Assembly (NCBI RefSeq): GCF_001412105.1
Contig: NZ_LKST01000002.1
Span: 434,001 to 498,000 of the forward strand
Direction: 5' to 3'
DNA length: 64,000 nucleotides
Source of the DNA: Corynebacterium oculi
GTDB lineage: Bacteria > Actinomycetota > Actinomycetes > Mycobacteriales > Mycobacteriaceae
Shown here: one piece after another, positions 43,923 through 52,867 of the stretch
Layout of the letters: each line of letters opens with the position of its first letter
Position numbering within the stretch: position 1 is the stretch's first letter
The notes under the pieces: model-generated
Told to the model about the DNA's origin: nothing
The model's database searches: none
The model's input: the letters and a program-made list of their open reading frames with translations, nothing else
Position numbers and translations under genes: made by a program

Positions 43923-46892
43923 GTGACGTTAGCTATTGTTATTGCCTTGGCGGTGGGGGCCGTTCTCCTTTCTCCCCCGCTGGTTCGGGTGGCGGATCGG
44001 CGCGCAGGCTGGCCGTTGGCGGGCCTCTTTGTGGCCGCCGCGATAGCCCTGGGCCGCCACCTCCCCGCCATCCTTGACGGGGAGCCGCTGACCTGGCGGG
44101 TGACGTGGGCGCGCGACGTCCTCGCCCCCGGCGTGGACGTCTCCTTCGCGCTGCGTGCCGACGCCCTCAGCGCCTTCTTCGCGCTGCTGGCCCTGGGCAT
44201 CGGAGCGATCGTTTTCCTGTATTCCGCAGCCTACCTGCCCAAGCGGCAGGGCAACACCAGTTTTTACACCATCATGACGGCCTTCACCCTCGCCGTCTTG
44301 CTGCTGGTGCTTGCCGACGACGCGGTGGTGCTGTTCATCGGTTGGGAACTGGTGTCCATCGCGTCCTTCCTGCTCATCGCCCGCTCCGGGTCAAGCGGCG
44401 AGGCCGGTGCCCAGCGCACGCTGCTGCTCACCTTCATCGGCGGGCTGACCCTGCTGGCCGCCCTCGCGGTGGCCGCCACCCGCACCGGAACCACCAGCGT
44501 GCAGGGGATCCTGGCCTCCCCCGTGTGGGCCGAGCAGCCGGGGCTCACCGCCACCGTGGCCGTCCTGGTAGCGCTCTCCGCCTTCACCAAGGCCGCGCAG
44601 CTGCCCTTCCACTTCTGGTTGCCGGAGGCCATGGCCGCCGCCACCCCCGTTTCCGCGTTTCTGCACGCGGCGGCCGTGGTCAAGGCGGGCGTGTACCTCC
44701 TCATGCGCTTCTCCGCGATCTTCCACGACGTCCCGGTGTGGAACTGGCTGCTCATTGGCACCGGGCTGCTCACCGCCGTGGTCTCCGCGCTCTTTGCGGT
44801 ACAAAAGACGGATCTGAAGAAGCTCACCGCCTACTCCACCGTGAGCCACCTGGGGTGGATCGTGGCCACCATCGGCGTGGGCACCCCCCTGGCGCTCTCC
44901 GCCGCCCTGGTGCACACCCTCGCGCACGCGCTGTTTAAATCCTCGATCTTCATGCTCATCGGCGTGGTAGACCACGAGGCCGGAACCCGCGATACCCGCC
45001 GCCTGGGCGTGCTCTGGAAGGCCATGCCCTTTACCTGCACCGGCATGGTGGTGGGCGCGCTATCCATGGCCGCGATCCCACCCACCTTTGGATTCCTCTC
45101 CAAGGAGGGGATGCTCGGCGCCCTGTACACCGTGGAGGGCGCCGGCACCGCCCTGCTGATCGTGGCCGGGATCGGCGCGCTGCTCACGTTCACGTACTCG
45201 GCCAAGCTGGTTTTCGGGGCGTTCTTCGACCCCGCCACCGAGCACCCCGGCCGCCGCATGGAGGGGGTCCACGAGGCCCCCGTCTCCCTGTGGCTGCCCG
45301 CCGCACTGCCGGGTTTGCTGTCCCTGCCCCTGGGCCTAGCCCCGATGTTCCTCGACGAGCCGATGGATTCCATCGTGGCCGCCACGGGGGTGGGGGCCGA
45401 CGCCACCGTGACTCATCTGGCGCTCTGGCACGGCCTCAACGCCCCCTTTGTGGTATCCATGCTGGTCATGGCGCTGGGAGCGGCGGGGGTGGCCCTGCGG
45501 CACCGCCTATGGCCCGCCCTGGAATCGCGCTTCCTGCTGCCCTTCAACGGCAACGGCCTCCTGCGCGCGCTCACCCAGGGTGCCGCCGCCACCGGGCGCT
45601 TCTTTGCCCAGCTGGCCAACTCTCAGAGCCCGTCCCGCCACCTCGTGTGGCCGGTGTGCAGCGTGATCGCCCTCATGCTCTTCGCGCTGCTGGGCTCCCC
45701 CGGCATCGACGGAACGGCCCTCGCCCCGCGCGCCGCAGGGCTAGACAACTGGCTCGACCTGGCCCCCCTGCTCATCATCGCGCTCTCCGTGGTGGGCCTC
45801 ATGCGCACCACCCACCGCCTCACCAGCGCCGTGCTGGTGGGCACCGTGGGCGTGGGCATCACGTTCCAGATGCTCATCCTGGGCGCTCCCGACGTCGCCC
45901 TCACCCAGTTCCTGGTGGAGGCCCTGGTGGTGGTCATCATCATGATGGTGCTGCGCTACCAGCCCGCGCGCTTCCCCTCGGTAAGCCGCAGGCGCACCGC
46001 GCGCTCCCTGGTGATCGCACTGCTAGCGGGCCTGGCCGCCTTCCTGGGGGTGTTCACCCTCATGGGCCGAGGTGACCGCTCCGACCTGGCGGAATGGTAC
46101 ATCGCCAACGCACCGGAGATCACCGGCGGCCAGAACATCGTGGCCACCATCATCGTGGAGTTCCGCGCCCTGGATACCCTGGGCGAACTCTCCGTGCTGG
46201 GCATGGCGGCCATCGTGATCGGCTCGGTGGTCTCTTCCTTCCCCCGCCTGCCCTTTGCCAAGGGAACGCGCCCGCGCCCCTTCGGGCAATCCCAGCTCAA
46301 CTCCCTGCCGCTGCGCATGGCGCTGCGCCTGGTGGCCCCGCTGCTGCTGATCCTTTCCGTCCTGGTGTTCCTGCGCGGGCACATGGACCCCGGCGGCGGC
46401 TTCGTGGCCGCCCTGATCGCGGGAACCGGGATCATGCTCTTGTACCTCTCTCGGGGCCGGGATTCCATCGTGGCCCGCCCCTCTACCCCGTACTGGCTCA
46501 CGGGCATCGGCATCGTCACCGCCCTGGCCGCCGGATTCCTGGGCCTGATCGAGGGGTCCTTCCTCGCCCCGATCCACGGGGAGATCCTGGGCGAGCACAT
46601 GACCACTTCGCTGATCTTCGACGGCGGCATCTACCTCGCCGTGCTGGGCATGCTCATGGCGGCGGTGAACTATCTGGGTAATTACGACAAGCCCGGGGCC
46701 GCCACCACGCAGGAACTGCCCTTTGCCCGCGACGATTCCGGGCCGCTGGGAGCCACCCCCGGAGTGCCGGAGCACCTGTGCGAGGAGGCTGCCGAGGCTG
46801 AGAGGGACGCCGGAGCTACGGAGATCGCCGCGGGAGTCGCCACAAAGCCAACCGAAGAGCCCACCAAAGCGAGGAAGGAGCAAGAGCGATGA
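43923..46892 (+). CDS. mnhA: Mrp Na+/H+ antiporter subunit A (fused A/B)
   Basis: 989 aa from GTG 43923 (in-frame GTG 43914 is an alternative). Complex I-like ion-translocating subunit with about 20 membrane helices. MrpA features: VVLFIGWELVSIASFLLI, LPFHFWLPEAMAAATPVSAFLHAAAVVKAGVYLLMRF (key Lys and Glu), DLKKLTAYSTVSHLGWI. The C-terminus contains the MrpB-like domain FLRGHMDPGGGFVAALIAGTG...HMTTSLIFDGGIYLAVLGM, so no separate mnhB exists. First gene of the operon; stop overlaps mnhC (ATGA). Works with C-G to expel Na+ and keep pH homeostasis. Confidence 0.95.
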   Translation: MTLAIVIALAVGAVLLSPPLVRVADRRAGWPLAGLFVAAAIALGRHLPAILDGEPLTWRVTWARDVLAPGVDVSFALRADALSAFFALLALGIGAIVFLYSAAYLPKRQGNTSFYTIMTAFTLAVLLLVLADDAVVLFIGWELVSIASFLLIARSGSSGEAGAQRTLLLTFIGGLTLLAALAVAATRTGTTSVQGILASPVWAEQPGLTATVAVLVALSAFTKAAQLPFHFWLPEAMAAATPVSAFLHAAAVVKAGVYLLMRFSAIFHDVPVWNWLLIGTGLLTAVVSALFAVQKTDLKKLTAYSTVSHLGWIVATIGVGTPLALSAALVHTLAHALFKSSIFMLIGVVDHEAGTRDTRRLGVLWKAMPFTCTGMVVGALSMAAIPPTFGFLSKEGMLGALYTVEGAGTALLIVAGIGALLTFTYSAKLVFGAFFDPATEHPGRRMEGVHEAPVSLWLPAALPGLLSLPLGLAPMFLDEPMDSIVAATGVGADATVTHLALWHGLNAPFVVSMLVMALGAAGVALRHRLWPALESRFLLPFNGNGLLRALTQGAAATGRFFAQLANSQSPSRHLVWPVCSVIALMLFALLGSPGIDGTALAPRAAGLDNWLDLAPLLIIALSVVGLMRTTHRLTSAVLVGTVGVGITFQMLILGAPDVALTQFLVEALVVVIIMMVLRYQPARFPSVSRRRTARSLVIALLAGLAAFLGVFTLMGRGDRSDLAEWYIANAPEITGGQNIVATIIVEFRALDTLGELSVLGMAAIVIGSVVSSFPRLPFAKGTRPRPFGQSQLNSLPLRMALRLVAPLLLILSVLVFLRGHMDPGGGFVAALIAGTGIMLLYLSRGRDSIVARPSTPYWLTGIGIVTALAAGFLGLIEGSFLAPIHGEILGEHMTTSLIFDGGIYLAVLGMLMAAVNYLGNYDKPGAATTQELPFARDDSGPLGATPGVPEHLCEEAAEAERDAGATEIAAGVATKPTEEPTKARKEQER

Positions 46893-47344
46893 TCATGGCC
46901 CTCACCATCGCCGTTCTGGTCACCGGCGGCGTGTACCTGGTGCAACAACGTGGCATGGTGCGCATTGTCTTTGGCATGCAACTCATCAGCCACGCCGCTA
47001 ACCTCATGCTGCTGGCCAGCGGAGTGGGCGCCTGGCGCGGGGAGGTGTTCCACGATCGCGTGGACGCCGCAGACATGGCCGATCCCCTCCCCCAGGCCTT
47101 CGTGCTCACCGCCATCGTGATCTCTATGGCCACCACCACCATCCTGCTCACCCTGGCCGCCCTCGGCCGCTCCGATGACACCGCCAGCGTGGATCCGGTG
47201 AGTTCCGGCGAGGAACCGCGTCCCTCCCCGGTATCCACGCTGGGGCGCGCCACCCAGAGCGCCGAGGAATTCCGTTCCGGGGAACGCGCCCGCCGGCAAG
47301 CACGCGCCACCCTGATGGCGGATAAGAAGGAGGATCGGCGCTAA
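46889..47344 (+). CDS. mnhC: Mrp antiporter subunit C
   Basis: 151 aa, NuoK-like with three membrane helices: ALTIAVLVTGGVYLVQQRGM, IVFGMQLISHAANLMLLASG, DPLPQAFVLTAIVISMATTTILLTLAAL (the DPLPQALVLTAIVI motif is diagnostic). A charged C-terminal tail of about 45 residues is longer than usual. Overlaps mnhA by 4 bp and mnhD by 1 bp. Confidence 0.95.
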   Translation: MIMALTIAVLVTGGVYLVQQRGMVRIVFGMQLISHAANLMLLASGVGAWRGEVFHDRVDAADMADPLPQAFVLTAIVISMATTTILLTLAALGRSDDTASVDPVSSGEEPRPSPVSTLGRATQSAEEFRSGERARRQARATLMADKKEDRR

Positions 47345-48828
47345 TGGATATGGTGCTTCCGCTTTTTGTTGTTCTGCCCCTCCTCTCCTCCGCGTTTGCC
47401 GTGATGGCCCCGTGGAAATGGGCACGAGACCTGCTTCACCTCCTGATCCCCGCCCTGAGCCTGGGAGCCGGGGCCTGGCTCTTCTGGTACACCGCCGAGC
47501 ACGGCACCCTGGGACACAACGTGGGGCTTTTCCCCGGCGGCGTGGCCATTCCCTTTGTGGCCGATGCCTTCTCCGCCGTCATGATCATCACCACCTCCCT
47601 GGTGGCGCTGTGCGCCAACTGGTTCGCCACGGTATCCGGGGAGACGCGGGCGCGCTTCTATCCGGCCCTCACCCTGGTGCTTATCACCGGCGTCAACGGC
47701 GCACTACTCACGGCGGATCTCTTTAACTTCTTCGTGTTCATCGAGGTCATGCTGCTGCCCTCCTACGGGCTCATCGCCATGACGGGAACGTGGTCGCGCC
47801 TGGCGGCGGGCCGCACCTTCGTGCTGGTCAACCTCACGGCCTCCACGCTGCTGGTGGTGGGCGTGGGCTTCGTCTACGCCACCACCGGCACGGTGAACAT
47901 GGCCGCCCTGCGCGGTGCCGCCGAGGGCAACGGGCCCGCGGTGGTAGCGATGGGCCTCGTGCTCATCGCGATCTCCGCCAAGGCGGGCATCGTCCCCGTT
48001 CACACGTGGCTACCGCGTACCTATCCGGGTACCTCGGCGGCCGTGATGGGCCTGTTCTCCGGACTGCACACCAAGGTGGCGGTGTACATGCTGTACCGCA
48101 TTTACGTGATTATCTTCGACCTTTCGGATCGCTGGAACACGCTCATCGTGGTGCTCATGGTGGTCTCCATGCTCATCGGCGGGTTCGCCGGCCTGGCGGA
48201 GAACTCCATCCGCCGCGTGCTGGCTTACCAGATGGTCAACGGCATGCCGTTCATTCTGGTGATGCTGGCCTTTACCACTGGCGACGCCCAGCGCGCCCTC
48301 GCCGCCGGCCTGCTCTACGCCCTGCACCACATGGTCACCGTGGGTTCCCTGGTATTGGCCTCCGGTGCCATCGAGGAAACCTACGGCACCGGGCTGCTCT
48401 CTAAACTCTCCGGCTTGGCGCGGCGCGACCCCTGGGTGGCGGCCGTGTTCGCCGCCGGCGCGTTCTCCGTGGTGGGCTTCCCTCCGTTTTCTGGCCTGTG
48501 GGGCAAGGTTACCGTGGTTCTCAGTGTGGCGCGGGAGGGCGGCTGGGCCTCATGGCTGGTCATCGCCACGATCGTCGTGGCGAGCTTCGCCGCCCTGTTG
48601 GCTATGTTCCGCGTGTGGCGCGCGGTGTTCTGGGGCCGCCCCATGCAGCACGTGTCGGATACCCTGCGCGTGCGCCCCGCGCTCGTGGCGCCCGCCGCCG
48701 CGCTCCTGGCGGTCTCCGTGCTGATGTTCTTCGCGGCGGGCCCGCTCATGGGTGGCCTCCATGCCGCCACTGAGGCGCTGCTGGACGTGCAGAGCTATCA
48801 GGAATCCGTACTAGGAGTTGCGCAATGA
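47344..48828 (+). CDS. mnhD: Mrp antiporter subunit D
   Basis: 494 aa, NuoN/M-like with about 14 membrane helices. FNFFVFIEVMLLPSYGLIAM carries the conserved Glu, SAKAGIVPVHTWLPRTYPGTSAAVMGLFSGLHTKVAVYMLYRI the conserved Lys region. Second large ion-pumping subunit of the complex. Stop overlaps mnhE by 4 bp (ATGA). Confidence 0.95.
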   Translation: MDMVLPLFVVLPLLSSAFAVMAPWKWARDLLHLLIPALSLGAGAWLFWYTAEHGTLGHNVGLFPGGVAIPFVADAFSAVMIITTSLVALCANWFATVSGETRARFYPALTLVLITGVNGALLTADLFNFFVFIEVMLLPSYGLIAMTGTWSRLAAGRTFVLVNLTASTLLVVGVGFVYATTGTVNMAALRGAAEGNGPAVVAMGLVLIAISAKAGIVPVHTWLPRTYPGTSAAVMGLFSGLHTKVAVYMLYRIYVIIFDLSDRWNTLIVVLMVVSMLIGGFAGLAENSIRRVLAYQMVNGMPFILVMLAFTTGDAQRALAAGLLYALHHMVTVGSLVLASGAIEETYGTGLLSKLSGLARRDPWVAAVFAAGAFSVVGFPPFSGLWGKVTVVLSVAREGGWASWLVIATIVVASFAALLAMFRVWRAVFWGRPMQHVSDTLRVRPALVAPAAALLAVSVLMFFAAGPLMGGLHAATEALLDVQSYQESVLGVAQ

Positions 48829-49196
48829 ATACCCTGATCTACATTCCCTGGCTCATCAAGGAGATCGTGGTGAGCGCCGTAACCCTGGCGTTTTCCGCCC
48901 TGCGCCCCCACACCGGCTTCGATCCGGTGGTGGTGGCCTACCCGCTGCGCGTGCGCAGCCAGTGGCAGATCTTCTGGTTTTCCACCTCCATCACCGTCAC
49001 CCCCGGCACACTATCCCTGGGGCTGCGCGCCCCGAAGCGGGAGGGTGATCCCACGATCCTGTTGGTGCAGGCCGTGCACGGGGCCGATCCCCGCGAGGTG
49101 GTGGACGGGCTGGCGGATATGGAGGCCCGCCTGGCCCCGGCCGTGCGGGGGCAAGAACTGCAACTGGCCGAGGACTACTACCGGAGGGTGAGCTAA
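48825..49196 (+). CDS. mnhE: Mrp antiporter subunit E
   Basis: 123 aa. IPWLIKEIVVSAVTLAFSALRP is the membrane anchor; FSTSITVTPGTLSLGLR is the MrpE signature. Shorter at the N-terminus than Bacillus MrpE, as in other corynebacteria. Next gene starts 1 bp after its stop. Confidence 0.93.
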   Translation: MNTLIYIPWLIKEIVVSAVTLAFSALRPHTGFDPVVVAYPLRVRSQWQIFWFSTSITVTPGTLSLGLRAPKREGDPTILLVQAVHGADPREVVDGLADMEARLAPAVRGQELQLAEDYYRRVS

Positions 49197-49463
49197 ATGT
49201 TCCAGATCATCTTGTGGGGCTGCGGGGCCGTGATCCTCGCCTGCCTGCTCGCGGGGTTAGTGCTGATCCTGCGCACCGCCGACACCTTGACCAGGGTGGT
49301 GCTCTCTGACCTCGCCTTTTATTCCATGATCGCGCTGTACCTGGTGTGGTCGCTCAATCACCAGACGTCCATCGCCTATGAGATTGCGCTGCTCGCGGCG
49401 CTGGTGGGCGGAGTGCTCCCCACGCTCTCCATGTCCCGCATGGTATCCCGAGGCCGGAGGTAG
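49197..49463 (+). CDS. mnhF: Mrp antiporter subunit F
   Basis: 88 aa, three membrane helices; LAGLVLILRTADTLTRVVLSDL and YEIALLAALVGGVLPTLSMSR are the MrpF pattern (RGPTxxDRxxALD-like segment is degenerate). Small subunit of the Mrp complex. Confidence 0.92.
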   Translation: MFQIILWGCGAVILACLLAGLVLILRTADTLTRVVLSDLAFYSMIALYLVWSLNHQTSIAYEIALLAALVGGVLPTLSMSRMVSRGRR

Positions 49464-49471
49464 AAGTAACA

Positions 49472-49792
49472 ATGTCCCTGGCAGAATATGTGATTTCCGC
49501 GCTGGCGATCTTCGCCACGCTCCTCATCGTGGCCACCACGGTGGCCCTGTGGCGCGCCCCCGGCGCGCTGACCAGTGTGAATCTCCTCGGGCCCACGGTT
49601 TCCCTGGCCGTCCCCCTACTCATCATCGCCAACCTGATCCGGGATTGGAGCACCACGGGCTTTGATCCCAACAACGCCGTGCGCGGCGTCCTGGCCATCG
49701 CCGGGGTGTGGATCATTGGCTCGGTGGGCAGCTTTTATCTGGGTCGCGCCATTCACGGGGTGACCGTGGAGCGGGAGAAGCATAAAAAATAG
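49472..49792 (+). CDS. mnhG: Mrp antiporter subunit G
   Basis: 106 aa, three membrane helices (VISALAIFATLLIVATTVALW, VSLAVPLLIIANLIRDW, GVLAIAGVWIIGSVGSFYLG). Divergent in sequence from classic MrpG but in the last operon position. Followed by a hairpin shared with the convergent ohr gene. Confidence 0.82.
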   Translation: MSLAEYVISALAIFATLLIVATTVALWRAPGALTSVNLLGPTVSLAVPLLIIANLIRDWSTTGFDPNNAVRGVLAIAGVWIIGSVGSFYLGRAIHGVTVEREKHKK

Positions 49793-49835
49793 ACAGAAAT
49801 GAAGGCGAGCGCCCGGCGCTCCCCTTCATTTCTGT
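49793..49835 (-). terminator. Terminator between mnhG and ohr
   Basis: ACAGAAATGAAGG (49793-49805) pairs perfectly with CCTTCATTTCTGT (49823-49835); GAGCGC/GCGCTC pairs inside. On the minus strand it is followed by CTATTTTTTATG, so it chiefly ends ohr; it may also work for mnhG. Confidence 0.82.
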
Positions 49836-49843
49836 GCGAGGTA

Positions 49844-50269
49844 TTAGCCCAGCACGGCCTCGGCGTCGAACTCACCGGCCAGCGCCTTGGAGAAGGGGCA
49901 GAACTGGTGCGCCTTCTCCACCAGTTCCTGCGCGCCCTCCAGGGAATCCTGATCCTTAAACCGCGCGGTGATGCGCCCGGAGAGGCGGAAGCCGCCGTCG
50001 GAGGGATCACGGTTGAGGGACACCTCGGCATCCACCTCCGGGGCGTGGGCGGCGGTGTCCACACCGGCCTCTCCCATCATCTTTTGCAGGGCGCCGTTGA
50101 AGCAGGCGGACCACGCGGCGGCCAGGAGGGACTCCGGGTTCACGCCCGCGGAGGCGCCGTTGGTCTTGGGGGGACGCACATCAAAGTCAATGCCACCGTC
50201 TCCCTGCACGTGACCGTCGCGGCCCGCGCCGGTGGCGGTGACCTTCTGGGTGTAAATGGTGTCAGACAT
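49844..50269 (-). CDS. ohr: Organic hydroperoxide resistance protein
   Basis: 141 aa of the Ohr branch of Ohr/OsmC. Reduces organic peroxides with a cysteine pair: AAAWSACFNGAL and KAHQFCPFSKAL. Catalytic Arg and Glu partners (VRPP, VNPESLLAAAW) are present. No MarR-type OhrR gene adjoins it. Next to katA on the same strand but with separate terminators, so transcribed independently. Confidence 0.95.
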   Translation of the reverse strand: MSDTIYTQKVTATGAGRDGHVQGDGGIDFDVRPPKTNGASAGVNPESLLAAAWSACFNGALQKMMGEAGVDTAAHAPEVDAEVSLNRDPSDGGFRLSGRITARFKDQDSLEGAQELVEKAHQFCPFSKALAGEFDAEAVLG

Positions 50270-50342
50270 GTGGGTATTCCTTCCTCATGGGTGCGGGTGT
50301 TCGTGCCTTACCCACGGTAGCCATATTTACGGGAGCGGGCAG

Positions 50343-50379
50343 AAAAAAGCTCCCGAGCAGCGCGTTGCCGCTCAGGAGC
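50343..50379 (-). terminator. Terminator of katA
   Basis: GCTCCTGAGC and GCTCGGGAGC (50379-50370 with 50358-50349 on the minus strand) form a 10-bp stem with one G.T pair, followed by TTTTTT. Confidence 0.87.
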
Positions 50380-50422
50380 CGGGGAGTTCTACGAGGAACT
50401 CAATCGGCGGGAAACCGAGGTA

Positions 50423-51979
50423 TTAGGCGTTCTTCTTCTGGGTGAACAGTTCCTTGACGCGGGCGCCCAGGTTCTCGTCCACGTTGGACCAGTACCAGTA
50501 GCAGCGCTCCTCCGTCTCGGGAGTAACGCCCATCATCGCGTCCGTGATGTTCTGTGCGAGGCGTTCCTTCTCCTCGTCGTTGTACACGTGGCGGTAGAGG
50601 GTGCCGGCCTGGCCGAAGTCATCGTCCTCGGGGTGCTTCACGTAGGAGGAACGGGTGAGATCCGTGCCGTGGGGGTCCGGGTTGACGTAGATGTCGCCAG
50701 CCTGGCCGTAGGAGGTGAAGTTGGAGGAGGAGGTCTCGCCGTCATCCAGGTAACCGGCCTTGAGGTCGGTCTTGTTCGGGGAGTAGACCGGGTGCGTGGC
50801 CTCGTTGAAGAGGTACGCCATGGAACCCTCGTGCTGGTAGGTGTGGCGAGGAGCCAGGGGCTGGTTCACCGGCAGGTGGCGGTAGTTCGGTCCGATGCGG
50901 TAGCGGTGGGCATCCGCGTAGGCGAATACGCGCCCCATGAGCATCTTGTCCGGGGAGAGGCCCACGCCGGGGACGAGGTTGGAGGGGTCCAGCGCCATCT
51001 GCTCGATCTGCGCGAAGAAGTTCTCCGGGTTGCGGTTGAGCACGAAGTAGCCGACGTCGATGCGCGGGTAGTCCTTCTTCGACCAGGTCTTGGTGAGGTC
51101 GAAGGGGTTGAAGCGGTAGTTCTCCGCCTCCGCGAAGGGCATGATCTGCACCTTGACGTCCCAGATGGGGTAGTCGCCGCGCTCGATGGCCTCGTACAGG
51201 TCCTCGCGCAGGTAGTCGGCGTTCTTACCGGCCATCTCCTCCGCCTCGGCGGCGGTGAAGTTGTGCACGCCCTGGCGGGAGATGAAGTGGTACTTGATCC
51301 AGAAGGCCTCGCCCTCTTCGTTGACCCACTGGAAGGTGTGGGAGCCGTAGCCGTTCATCTCGCGCTCGGAGCGCGGGGTGCCGCGATCGCCCATGAGGTA
51401 GGTCACCTGGTGGGCGGACTCCGGGGTACGGGTCCAGAAGTCCCACTGCATGTCCGCGTTGCGCAGGCCGGAACCGCCCATGCGCTTCTGGGAGTGGATG
51501 AAGTCCGGGAACTTCATGGCGTCGCGCAGGAAGAAGGTGGGGGTGTTGTTGCCCACGATGTCGTAGTTGCCCTCGGTGGTGTAGAAGCGGAGGGCGAAGC
51601 CGTGGACGTCGCGCCAGGTGTCCGGGGAGCCCTGCTCGCCGGCCACCGTGGAAAAGCGCACGGCCATGGGGGTGACGGTGCCCTTCTGGAACAGGGCCGC
51701 CTTGGTGTACTTGGACACGTCCTCGGTGATGTGCAGCTCACCGAAGGCGCCGTTGCCCTTGGCGTGCGGGTTGCGCTCCGGGACGCGCTCGCGGTTGAAG
51801 TGCGAGAGCTTCTCGATCAGGTGGATGTCATTGAGCACGGTGGGGCCCTGGGGGCCCGCCGTCACCGAAAGGTTCTCGCTGGGAACCGGGGCGCCATTCT
51901 CGCGGCGGGAGTAGCCGTCATGGTTAGGCACACGTCCCTTCGCCAGAATGTCGTCGGCCGCCGACTTCTCGATAGCCAT
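50423..51979 (-). CDS. katA: Catalase (monofunctional, haem)
   Basis: 518 aa from ATG 51979 with GGAGG 8 bp upstream. VPERNPHAKGNGAFG holds the catalytic His, MAVRFSTVAGEQGSPDTWRDVHGFALRFYT the distal site, VGNNTPTFFLRDAMKFPDFIHSQKR the Asn region, and RVFAYADAHRYRIGPNY the haem-ligating Tyr. Degrades hydrogen peroxide. Divergent to sigC, same arrangement as katA/sigC in C. glutamicum. Confidence 0.97.
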   Translation of the reverse strand: MAIEKSAADDILAKGRVPNHDGYSRRENGAPVPSENLSVTAGPQGPTVLNDIHLIEKLSHFNRERVPERNPHAKGNGAFGELHITEDVSKYTKAALFQKGTVTPMAVRFSTVAGEQGSPDTWRDVHGFALRFYTTEGNYDIVGNNTPTFFLRDAMKFPDFIHSQKRMGGSGLRNADMQWDFWTRTPESAHQVTYLMGDRGTPRSEREMNGYGSHTFQWVNEEGEAFWIKYHFISRQGVHNFTAAEAEEMAGKNADYLREDLYEAIERGDYPIWDVKVQIMPFAEAENYRFNPFDLTKTWSKKDYPRIDVGYFVLNRNPENFFAQIEQMALDPSNLVPGVGLSPDKMLMGRVFAYADAHRYRIGPNYRHLPVNQPLAPRHTYQHEGSMAYLFNEATHPVYSPNKTDLKAGYLDDGETSSSNFTSYGQAGDIYVNPDPHGTDLTRSSYVKHPEDDDFGQAGTLYRHVYNDEEKERLAQNITDAMMGVTPETEERCYWYWSNVDENLGARVKELFTQKKNA

Positions 51980-52152
51980 AATAATAACCTCCATGAAATA
52001 GTGGCTAGACAATTCATAGCCCTTGCATAAGGAGCCTATCTCCGCTAGAAGAAGCCCGGCAACCGACAGGGGGTAAAATCAATCTTTTGTACGACTCGCC
52101 GAAATGCCGCCCTGAGCAGGGATAATCATTCCTGCTGGTAAAGTAGATTCGC
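51980..52152. promoter_or_regulatory. katA / sigC divergent promoter region
   Basis: 173 bp. Contains AGCAGG-N10-CCTGCT (52115-52120 and 52131-52136), a 6-bp inverted repeat 16 bp before the sigC start, a possible operator. No certain OxyR or sigma site identified. Confidence 0.35.
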
Positions 52153-52704
52153 GTGAAGTACCACTCCGACAGCGACGACGCTCGCGTCACCGACCTCGCC
52201 CTGCGCGCGGGTCGCGGCGACCGCGCCGCCCTGACGGACTTCATTCGCGCCACCCAAACCGACGTGTGGCGCCTCCTCGCCCACCTCGGGGGCCGGGATA
52301 ACGCCGATGACCTCACCCAGGAGACCTACCTTCGCGTCATGCGGGCGCTCCCCCGCTTCGCGGCCACCGCCCCGGCGCGCACCTGGCTTCTCTCCATCGC
52401 GCGGCGCGTGTGGGTGGACAGCGTCCGGCACGACATGGCCCGGCCTCGCACCGCCGCCACCGAGTACGAGGACCTCACCACCACCCACGAGCCCGCCGAG
52501 ACCACCTGGTCCGAGTGGATCGACACCCGCGCGCTCATCGACGCGCTTCCCGCCGAGCGCCGTGAAGCGCTCATCCTCACCCAGGTACTGGGCTACACCT
52601 ATGAGGAGGCCGCCAAGATCGCCGGAGTGCGGGTGGGGACGATCCGATCGCGGGTGGCGCGCGCCCGCCGAGACCTCATCGCGGCCACAGATCGCGCCCA
52701 GTAG
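52153..52704 (+). CDS. sigC: ECF sigma factor SigC
   Basis: 183 aa. Sigma region 2 is TDFIRATQTDVWRLLAHLGGRDNADDLTQETYLRVMRALPRF (DDLTQETYLRV), and region 4 is ALPAERREALILTQVLGYTYEEAAKIAGVRVGTIRSRVARARRDL. GTG at 52153. In C. glutamicum SigC responds to impaired respiration and controls the cytochrome bd/aa3 genes. No adjacent anti-sigma gene is visible. The symbol is based on sequence and the katA neighbourhood. Confidence 0.88.
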   Translation: MKYHSDSDDARVTDLALRAGRGDRAALTDFIRATQTDVWRLLAHLGGRDNADDLTQETYLRVMRALPRFAATAPARTWLLSIARRVWVDSVRHDMARPRTAATEYEDLTTTHEPAETTWSEWIDTRALIDALPAERREALILTQVLGYTYEEAAKIAGVRVGTIRSRVARARRDLIAATDRAQ

Positions 52705-52867
52705 ATCACGATAGGGTCACAAATTAGCCACAGTCTGCGGCGTCGCTTCCTGCGAGTATAACGATTATCGGGGCGTCGATAAGCAAAAAAGTGCCCATGC
52801 GCAGCGCGGTTCTCAGATTCCTTGTGTTCAATAGTTACTTGAATCGAGTTCATAGGAGATCTTTATC

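Noticed and set aside
50588..52030. 480-aa plus-strand open frame opposite katA
   Set aside because: Shadow of the catalase gene; Val/Gly/His-biased and without family similarity.
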